From contig WPDH01000033.1 of assembly GCA_019137255.1 (NCBI GenBank), positions 434,001-498,000 of the forward strand: a stretch of DNA of 64,000 bases, given 5' to 3'. This document shows positions 45,553-53,352 of the stretch, piece after piece (position 1 is the first letter of the stretch; each line of letters opens with the position of its first letter). The stretch comes from Corinectria fuckeliana. Lineage: Eukaryota > Ascomycota > Sordariomycetes > Hypocreales > Nectriaceae. The translations under genes were made by a program, and so were the position numbers. The notes below the pieces were generated by a model. That model did no database searches and was not told where the DNA came from. It was given only the letters and a program-made list of their open reading frames with translations.

Positions 45553-45601
45553 ATGCTTTTCCGCGGCGCCATGGCTCGAATACCCGCTGCCTTCCGATTG
45601 A
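45545..45601 (+). promoter_or_regulatory. Upstream ORF overlapping the mannosyltransferase start
   Basis: An ATG at 45545, eight bases before the chosen start, opens an out-of-frame 18-codon reading frame that ends in TGA at 45599-45601, after the main ATG. If the transcript begins upstream, this could restrain translation. This is inference. Confidence 0.4.
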
Positions 45602-47337
45602 ACGCCCACTCGATCCAGATCGCGGCCGCTATATCTTTAATCTGGCTGTTCCTGATCTTCGCCTTCCGTTACAGTGATCCCACAGCATCTTTTCCAGCTG
45701 TGAAGGTGCCGAGCAGCGACCCGGGTCGGATCAACCACTCCCAATCCCCCAGCTTGCAAAACTTCAGTCCGATTGAGGTCGGTGCCCGACACTTCCTGGA
45801 CTACCCCTTGAAGTCGCCGTACAAGGAGATATTTGGAGAGCTGGGCGAGCGGGCCGTTGTGCTGCGGTCGTGGATCGACGAGCTGCAATCCCAGGTCGAG
45901 GCGTCAAAGACCGACAACGATGAGCGACGGACTGCCGCAGAACTCGTTGAGCGAGTTCTCGTATCCTTCTTCCCCTACTTAAACCCCCTGTCGACAGAGC
46001 CTCCCCAGTACTCGCCGCCGCTATCAGCCATCCGAGACCGACTCGGCCTTTCGTCGACCGGCACTGGCACCACCACCACCCCTTATCCCGAGAGCGCTGG
46101 AATCGTCATCCCCACGGGCGAGAAGACGCTGCGCTTCGCCTGCCATCTGATCGCCTCCCTGACGCGCGTGCACAAGACTCAGCTGCCGATCCAGGTCGTC
46201 TACGCCGGACCCGAAGATTTATCCGCGGAAGGCAAGGAGGCCCTCCAGAAGGCGGGCGATGGCAGGGTGATCGAGCTGGTCGACATTCTCACCGTCTTCG
46301 ACGACACCACGCTGCAGCTGGCCCACGGGGGCTGGGCCATCAAGCCGTTTGCTGCGCTGGCGAGCCGCTTCGAGCAGGTCATCCTCCTCGACGCCGACAC
46401 CGTCTTCCTGCAAGACCCCGCCGAACTCCTCCGCCAGGACCGATACAAGGAGACGGGCGTCATGCTCTTCCACGACCGACTCCTCTGGAAGGGCGGCTTC
46501 CCCGAACGCCAAGACTGGTGGCACGAACAAATCAAGCATCCCAGCGAGGAGACCGCCAAGTCGCTCGTCTGGACCGAGCGCTACTCGGAGGAGGGCGACT
46601 CGGGACTGGTCGTCGTCGACAAGTCCCGCCTCGACGTGCTGATCGGCCTGCTCCACATCGGATGGCAGAATTCGCACGACGTGCGAGAGGAGTGGACGTA
46701 CAAAATCACATACGGTGACAAGGAGACGTGGTGGATTGGGTTCGAGGCCACGGAATCGAACTACGCCTTCTCTCCCCACTACGGTGGCATAGTTGGCTGG
46801 CTAGGACCGACGAAGGAGGAGGTGGCCAAGGAAGAGGCCGAGAAGAAGAAGCAGGAGGAGGAGGACCTGAAGCAGCAGCAGATCGAAGCAGACGAGCTGG
46901 AGAAGGCGGCTAAAGATGCCGGGAGAGACGTCGAGCCTAGAGATGAAGAGAAGAAGGGCGAGGGAAAGGAGAAGGAGAAGGAAAAGGAAAAGGAAATGGA
47001 AAAGGAAAAGGAAAAGGAAAAGGAAATGGAAAAGGAAAAGGAAAAGGAGGAGATCCGCGTGTGCAGCTTCGTCATTGCCCATGTAGACCAGAAAGACAAA
47101 CTGCTGTGGTACAACGGCGGCCTGTTGAAGAACAAGGCCGTCAACCAGACGGTCTTTGAGGTGCCGACGCACTGGATGATCGATCAGCGCTGGATCAAGG
47201 GCAGCTCGAAGAAGGACATGAGCTGCATGGTCGGGACCGAAGCGAGCACCTTGTCCAAGCACGAGCGGGATATCCTCAGCAGGTCGATTGCCGCGGCGGA
47301 GGATGTCGACGCTCGTTTGGGTTTGCTGCCTTCATGA
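45553..47337 (+). CDS. Mnn1-like alpha-mannosyltransferase (GT71 type), with Lys/Glu-rich insert
   Basis: A single exon encodes 594 aa. The type II layout has a short cytoplasmic N-terminus, a signal anchor (IQIAAAISLIWLFLIFAF, residues ~21-38), a stem, and a lumenal catalytic domain: GIVIPTGEKTLRFACHLIAS, IQVVYAG, LAHGGWAIKPFAALASRFEQ, then the DXD motif LLDADTVFL (Asp280, Asp282). Downstream come MLFHDRLLWKGGF and ESNYAFSPHYGGIVGWLG. These are Mnn1-family signatures; such enzymes add alpha-1,3-mannose in the Golgi. Residues ~417-505 are a highly charged KEEVAKEEAEKKKQEEE/KEKEKEME tract, after which the domain resumes (IRVCSFVIAHVDQ, QRWIKGSSKKDM). An ATG at 45571 is another possible start. 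The C-terminal domain is typical in length once the insert is removed. Confidence 0.9.
   Translation: MLFRGAMARIPAAFRLNAHSIQIAAAISLIWLFLIFAFRYSDPTASFPAVKVPSSDPGRINHSQSPSLQNFSPIEVGARHFLDYPLKSPYKEIFGELGERAVVLRSWIDELQSQVEASKTDNDERRTAAELVERVLVSFFPYLNPLSTEPPQYSPPLSAIRDRLGLSSTGTGTTTTPYPESAGIVIPTGEKTLRFACHLIASLTRVHKTQLPIQVVYAGPEDLSAEGKEALQKAGDGRVIELVDILTVFDDTTLQLAHGGWAIKPFAALASRFEQVILLDADTVFLQDPAELLRQDRYKETGVMLFHDRLLWKGGFPERQDWWHEQIKHPSEETAKSLVWTERYSEEGDSGLVVVDKSRLDVLIGLLHIGWQNSHDVREEWTYKITYGDKETWWIGFEATESNYAFSPHYGGIVGWLGPTKEEVAKEEAEKKKQEEEDLKQQQIEADELEKAAKDAGRDVEPRDEEKKGEGKEKEKEKEKEMEKEKEKEKEMEKEKEKEEIRVCSFVIAHVDQKDKLLWYNGGLLKNKAVNQTVFEVPTHWMIDQRWIKGSSKKDMSCMVGTEASTLSKHERDILSRSIAAAEDVDARLGLLPS
46801..47056 (+). 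repeat. Coding Lys/Glu (AAGGAR) low-complexity tract
   Basis: Purine-only AAGGA/GAAAAG units repeat, strongest at 46970-47050, and encode KEKEKEME copies inside the mannosyltransferase. Confidence 0.85.
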
Positions 47338-48395
47338 TGGTGCAAGAGCGTTTTGTTTAGCCGCGATTTGGATACCAGATGTGTATTATTGGTTGGGTAA
47401 TAATGTTTCCAGACTTGCACAGTAACGCGAGGAACACGGTTCATCAGTCAGTACTTGTTCCTCCTTTTGTTGAATGCCAAGTTGATGTAGGGCACGATGG
47501 GCTGAGCGCATTGCCGGCTTGGCTGCCTGAGTTGACCAACAACGAATAGAGATAGACAGGGTGCTCCGGAGATTTGTGTCATGGAAACATGCGTTCAAGA
47601 TCAATTCTACCACGTTATTCATTCCCCGTGGGGGAACCAGTGGGCGCAACGGCCACATGGCCATCGTTGCGAGCAGGCTTCTTCGTAGCACCCTAGGACA
47701 GACGGATGGCGTCGCATTTCCCCAGAAAACAAGGACCTCAATTCCATACACGAGTCCTTCCGTGGTTCTTTTTGCCAGGTCTGAGAAAAACGGAACTGCT
47801 TTCATCCGAATGGAGAAATAGAAACGTCTAGCTTAATTGGCTTATTACTTGCGCTCTCAATTGATGTATGTTGATCCTCATCGAAGGAGGCATTCTAAAG
47901 ACTCAACCCTCACGAACCTGTCCACGTTTTAACCCTGATGAACCCGACCGTTCCCATTCCATTACAATCTTTTGTCAAGTCAAGTCGGGTGAGCTTTGGC
48001 CTGGGGTAGAGGCAGAGGCAGAGGCAGAATCCTGCTTAGTTCCCGTGAAACGGTACAGTAGCACGAGGCAGAATGACGATGACCAACACACCAATCATGA
48101 CACCCTGCCCCCTAGCTAGCATCATCTGCACCGGCGGGTCGACATGCCGTGTCGCTGTAGATGCCCTAAATCCTTCGTACATGTAGATGGTACTGGCCGA
48201 AGGCTGCTTGTCCTGTCATCGTGGCCATGGCGGAGCAGCTTGGCAGCCGAGCGCAGTCACTCTAGGATGTCAGGGTTCCAGTAACACAGCACTCTTCACC
48301 AGCTCGCTCTACCTTTCTAGAGTAATTCTCCCCTTCGAGTCTTCTCTCTCCTGCATCACACCTTTCTAGAATCACCAACCCCGCGCAAGCGTACA
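47338..48395. other. Spacer between the mannosyltransferase and the lectin-like gene
   Basis: 3' UTR of the first gene and promoter of the second, with a small AGGCAG repeat near 48008-48028. No other feature. Confidence 0.5.
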
Positions 48396-49908
48396 ATGGG
48401 ACTAAGAATGGCTTCATCGTCGCTGCCTCCGCCCCAGCCCGACTATAGCACCTTGGAGTTGGATCCGAGCCACTTCGCCGAGAACAGCTCGCAGCAGCAT
48501 CTAGAAGTCGACCGCAGTGCCACGGCCGACGGCGACTATCCCGAATTGGCTCAGCCATATCCCGTCGCAAAACACGAATCCCCGTTTGTCCCGCCGGTGG
48601 ACGAGCCGAGGAGGATATGTCGGCTGCGGAGAAAACCGTTCTTTATAATTGTCGCCGTCGTCCTTGCTGTTGCTGTCGGCGCCGTCATTGCGGGCGTCGT
48701 GGTGGGCGTGACGAAGAGTCGCAATCGTTCCTCGGATTCATCAGATTCCACCGACGACAGTTCCGGTGGTTCTTCAAGCGACTCCAATGACACTTCGAGC
48801 CTTCTAATAAACACCAAGATCGCTTCGACCAATTTCACCGATGAACACGGCCACGTCAACTTCTTGGTCCTCTACCAGCTCAAAAGCCTTGCCATCTACA
48901 TGTCCGCGTACAATTCTTCCGGCGACGAATGGATTGTGTCCCCCGTTGTCGACGGCACCAATGGCGTGAGTCTCGACACGGTCCGTAACGGAACCAACTT
49001 GGGGATTGACGTCAACATGCACAATGCGACGGTATGTCGAATATCCAACGCTGAGCCCTACATCGAAGATGCACGACACGGATCTCTAACCCAACTCTTA
49101 GGCGCGTGACGTTTATGTGTATTGGCAGTCCCCAAACAACGCCATCAAGACCCTATTCCGAGACAGCGTCTCGACGGCTGAAACATCAACCCCCGAAGAC
49201 TGGACCTATCCCTTCTCAGCAGACAGGTTCAGCGCATCTGGCGGATCTGCCATCTCTTCGTACGCTCACCAATGCCCCTTTTGTAGTTGGTACACGTCCG
49301 TTTTCTACCAGGACGCCGATGACGCGATAATGGGAGGCGTTCTCTACGACGACAACGACGGGGGATGGACAGACAAGAACTTTACTGAAATCACGACCCC
49401 CGCCACCAACACGTCGCTGTCTTTGGCCTTCTTCCGAGCCACCAACAAGACCGACAGGGGCGTGAGCATCTTCTACCAAACCGAGTCGGGCGTTCTGGCG
49501 CAGCTCACCTACAACGGCGGCTCAGCGTACTCGGCGCACACCCTCTCCCGCGGCCTGGCGGACTCGTCGTCGATCGTCGCCTTTTCCACCGGATTCAACG
49601 ACACCAGCGGAAGCAGGCCCGGGCTGAGCTTCCACGTCCTCACCACGGCGCCGGGCTCCGATGAGGTCCTGCTGACGTACTACCACAAGGGAAGCTGGGT
49701 CGCAGGCGAAGAAGTGTCGGCGCTGGCGGATTGCGCGTCGAGGAGCACCGTGGCCGTGAATCCTGCGCGCAGAGTGTACTGCCTCGTGGATGCAAATGAC
49801 GGGGAAGTCGAGATCTACGAGTGGGCATGGAGAGGCGATCCCTTTGGGGAAACGGATCGTTTCAGTAATTATGATAAAGTCGGCACCGTAAAAACGAGTG
49901 CTGAATAG
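48396..49908 (+). CDS. Type II membrane protein with lectin-like (beta-propeller) ectodomain
   Basis: Exons 48396-49031 and 49102-49908 (70-bp intron) give 480 aa. The cytoplasmic N-terminus (~85 residues) is polar with a basic patch (RRICRLRRKP), followed by one transmembrane helix (FFIIVAVVLAVAVGAVIAGV) and a Ser/Asp-rich stalk. The remaining ~340 residues contain repeated motifs of about 50-60 residues with WxxxF/YY strands: VYVYWQSPNNAIK, GVSIFYQTESGVLAQLTYN, VLLTYYHKGSW, EVEIYEWAW. This repeat pattern resembles the fungal fucose-lectin (AAL-type) beta-propeller. Many N-glycosylation sequons are present (NSS, NGT, NAT, NFT, NTS, NKT, NDT). It is probably a surface or Golgi glycan-binding protein; ligand and fold need a structural search. 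A second ATG at 48408 is also possible. Confidence 0.78.
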
Positions 49909-51057
49909 CGTAGCAAACAGCCTTTGTCCTTTTCTTGACCTGGGTGGCACCACCTTCTCAGCCCAGCTCTATTTAACCTAACAACATCTTCTCACGTCAG
50001 CTGCAACATCAACGCACTGGAAGATGAAAGTTGGCTGATGCGATGCAGCCGCGGCATCTCCAGGTGACGCTCGGTGGACGGCGATTCTAGACGGGACGAG
50101 CCTATCAACTTCTCTACTACTAGGAGAATAACCACCAATCGTTCGCCTCCGTTGCGAACGTCCAAGTCTAGATGGCATGGCTGAAACAGTATGAGACCCC
50201 CTGGACGAATCTAGATCCCCAGTCCGACATCCATGCTGCTCCCGAGTTCCGACGGCCTGCTCCGGGCAACCTTACATTAATTAAACAGCGAAATGAAGCG
50301 GGGATTGGTAGTGCCTTAAAGAATGGCTGGCCAGAGCTCTGCTGCGTTCTTGCAAGAAGTCCTATTCTACCTAGGTAGAAATACGACTTTGACAGTTTAG
50401 CTCTAGAAACGCATCATTGATGCTGACTTTCACTGGTTTGCCATTCTTGGACTTACGGTACCCCATCCCGGCTTACCCGGTGATGCGTGGCGGGTTCTGA
50501 GGCATTATATAAGTACTTTAGTCATAGTCACTGTGAGGATGCGCCAAGCATCAAAACAAGATGTAATTAGCGCGTCCATCCATGAGCCCAATGGCGCAGG
50601 TTGATGATGCGGCAACGTTGAAGAGGATGTAAGTTGGGCGATTTCACGATGCAGCACCACTGCACATCGCCCCTTCATGAATCCTGCCAAGGAAGCAGCA
50701 TTTCGATTGGTCTTGTTATTGTACGTAGCATGTGTTTTCACCCGAAGGTCGCCTGTAATGGTCTTCGGCGCTCGGCTGTTCCAAGTCGAATACGAATAGG
50801 ATCAGTCAAATCTTAGCTAGTGTCTCACAACCATGCCATGAAGGATTCGCGACATGGATCACTGCTTCATTGTGCTGATATACCCAAGACTAGATGAGCG
50901 ATCGTACAGTCCATCGGACGATTTACTACGTAGCATTCGTTTGCGGCTAATTCTACATAAACCCTTCTTGGGGAACCTCTTCTTCCGTCGTATAGTCAAG
51001 CTCGGCCCTTTACCTCACCTTTTGCAGTCTCTTTCTACCCATTGCACGTACGCCGTT
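49909..51057. other. Spacer
   Basis: 3' side of the lectin-like gene and upstream region of the spherulin gene. No gene, repeat of note or RNA feature was seen. Confidence 0.5.
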
Positions 51058-51942
51058 ATGCGTACCTTCACTGCTTCAAGTGCTCTGGCCAGCCTGATTA
51101 CCTCTGTCTCTGCCACGGGAATTCTGCTCCCCCTTTACGTCTACCCTTCTGCTGAGTGGAACGACGGAGCCGCCAACTGGAAGCCCGTGATCACGGCCGT
51201 CCAGGCCCACGCCGACATCGACTGGAACATCGTCGTCAACCCGTACAACGGCCCGGGCCTGAGCGGCAAGCCTGGAGATGACGACGTCAACGTCATCAGC
51301 GGCGTCTCGCAGCTGAATGCAAACGCCAACGTCAACACCGTTGGCTACGTGCGAACCAACTACACCGAGTCCCCGATGGACGACCTCAAGGCCAACATCA
51401 CCAACTACGCCGGCTGGGCGTCCTACGCCAAGGCGGACATCTCGATCCACGGCATCTTCTTCGACGAGTCGGACGCGGATTTCGACTACCTCGACGAGGC
51501 CATCACGTTTGCGCGCGGGGCGTTTGACGGCACCATCACCACCATCTGCAACTTCGGCGTCAAGGCCGCGGAAGAGTACTACGGCATCTGCGACATCGTC
51601 GTCGGCTTCGAGAGCTGCCTCAACTGCGCCGGCCTCCCCCAGTACAAGGGCCAAGCCACCCTCGACGCCAACTTCCCCAGCGGCTACGAATCCCAGGGCG
51701 CTGTGATTGTCAACCGGTTCACTGGCGAGGACTTTGAGGGCAAGGCTGCTTCCGCCTCCCTGTTGACTAGCTACGCCCAGACTATTTCTGCGGATGGCAT
51801 TGGCTGGTACTACTTCTGCTCTGCGGACTACAACGACATTACGTCTACCCCTGCTACCGTTGGGCAGAACGCGGATTCGCTAGCTAGTATTTTAGTTACG
51901 TTTGGGAACAGGAATGCTGCCTTGCGTATTGACTCGGTGTAA
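51058..51942 (+). CDS. Spherulin-4 / spherulation-specific family 4 secreted protein
   Basis: A single exon encodes 294 aa. The ATG at 51058 starts a signal peptide (MRTFTASSALASLITSVSA) followed by the family hallmark GILLPLYVYPS near the mature N-terminus. Further family blocks are ITAVQAHADIDWNIVVNPYN, NTVGYVRTNY, HGIFFDESDADFDYL with acidic residues at the expected barrel positions, and GYESQGAVIVN. The fold is a TIM barrel related to GH114/GH135; the related Sph3 of Aspergillus is a glycoside hydrolase acting on galactosaminogalactan, so a secreted polysaccharide hydrolase is a fair inference but is not proven. The open frame runs 204 bp upstream without a better start. It lies between the lectin-like surface protein and a small orphan gene. 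Confidence 0.92.
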   Translation: MRTFTASSALASLITSVSATGILLPLYVYPSAEWNDGAANWKPVITAVQAHADIDWNIVVNPYNGPGLSGKPGDDDVNVISGVSQLNANANVNTVGYVRTNYTESPMDDLKANITNYAGWASYAKADISIHGIFFDESDADFDYLDEAITFARGAFDGTITTICNFGVKAAEEYYGICDIVVGFESCLNCAGLPQYKGQATLDANFPSGYESQGAVIVNRFTGEDFEGKAASASLLTSYAQTISADGIGWYYFCSADYNDITSTPATVGQNADSLASILVTFGNRNAALRIDSV

Positions 51943-52392
51943 AATTGAAATGCTACTTAAACAGGAGATGTCTCGAGTTCCAGACGTAACATAAATGGTC
52001 CCACACCAAGCATAACCAAAATACAACGACCAGGTTGCCCAATTGCCTATGCCGAAGACTGTGGCCTAGTATCAGCATCGGCGCCTGCTTCCAATAAAAA
52101 TCTGACCGAAGAACCATTATCCCTGGCCGAGAGCCTCTTTCTCCTCTTAACATCCCCTTACAAATATAAGCGTGAGTTGCTGTCGCAATCAGCATATATG
52201 CCAGTTTAGCACCTTGCATTACCACAAACCGCAGTGCGCATTACTTTTTGCTGCAGCTAGAAATGCGATAGTTGCCTCATCCACTCGACGACACGAACCC
52301 CTTTTAGACAACACTAAGCTCTGGTCGAGCCTAGCACATTTATTCACAGTGATGGTAGCAAAGCCGTTTAAGGCTGCTGAAACCTAACACAG
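51943..52392. other. Spacer with possible upstream exon of the 148-aa orphan
   Basis: The last bases before 52393 read CTAACACAG, which looks like a branch site and acceptor, so an upstream exon is possible but not identified. Confidence 0.4.
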
Positions 52393-52839
52393 ATGAAGAA
52401 CAATGTTAAGGGCATCACAGGATTTGCGCCGCCCATGAGCCCCGTTTCCAAGGAAACCTACGCCAAATATGGGGTTCCGTTCTACTCGCTCTACGAGGAG
52501 CCGACAAGCGTCGCTGAAGACTTTTCCAACGTCCGATCCATGGCCGAGATTGACGGGAAAGCTGAACAGTCCTTGTCAAAAATTCCTATTGTCGATGCTG
52601 AAACTGGGATTCCTTTGGAGGGCTGGCATTGTTTGGTGTGCGGCGTGAACAAGAACGTTCAAGTCCAGGATTGCCCCTTGTATGTGGAGAAGAGTCCTTA
52701 TATCATGTACGCTGGAATGACGTCCAGTAGCCTCGTTCCCGGGAAGGTTGGGATCTCGAGTCCTCAGGGCGCCAAGGCGGACTTCAGGTTTGCGTGGGAG
52801 GTTGCCGAGGAACTCGACCAGAAAACTACTGTTTTCTAG
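52393..52839 (+). CDS. Small uncharacterised protein (148 aa)
   Basis: A single open frame starts MKNNVKGITGFAPPMSPVSK and ends DQKTTVF. It has a protein-like composition, with aromatic and Pro-rich segments (YGVPFYSLYEEPTS) and a CxxC pair (GWHCLVCGVNKNVQVQDC), but no signal peptide or membrane helix. I do not recognise the family. The preceding CTAACACAG resembles a splice acceptor, so this may be the 3' part of a longer gene or a decayed copy. Confidence that it is coding is moderate; function is unknown. Confidence 0.5.
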   Translation: MKNNVKGITGFAPPMSPVSKETYAKYGVPFYSLYEEPTSVAEDFSNVRSMAEIDGKAEQSLSKIPIVDAETGIPLEGWHCLVCGVNKNVQVQDCPLYVEKSPYIMYAGMTSSSLVPGKVGISSPQGAKADFRFAWEVAEELDQKTTVF

Positions 52840-53352
52840 TTCTAGTTCACAGCTGGTTTTTGGTATGAACCAAGGAATGGAATACCTGACCGAGGTAAAC
52901 TGCAGATCAAGTTTACTGGGAAAGACGGTTCAACGTATCAGACGGTAGATACCGATAGTAAGCAAATGAGCTTTGGGCTTATGAAACGAGTTATCTTGAC
53001 TATATCTTGTGTCGCCTCTCGGGATCTTCATCGCTTTTCGACATCCTCGTTCCCTGCCCAAAGACCTCATATCCGATCCGACAACTGTATCGCGACCCAC
53101 AGGTGACCTGATCATCATGACGATCATCGTGATGATAGCGTGATGATAGCCCCGCTGATGATAAGGCAGCGGATTTATTCCCTTCTATTACGAATTTCCT
53201 AGAGCCCAAATTGACGTATTTAGACACTCAATTCGTCACGCCTTTAGCTAGGAAATCAAGAGTTTTTCACCCATATCCTGACCATCAGATTTTGATATCT
53301 TGGGCCACAAAGCATCCATGTGTCCAGCTTCCGCCACCTGCTTAGACTAACC
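52840..53352. other. Convergent spacer upstream of the RT-like gene stop
   Basis: AT-richer DNA between two convergent genes. It has imperfect palindromic words (GATCATCATGACGATCATCGTGATGATAG near 53111) but no gene. Likely 3' UTR and terminator DNA. Confidence 0.45.
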
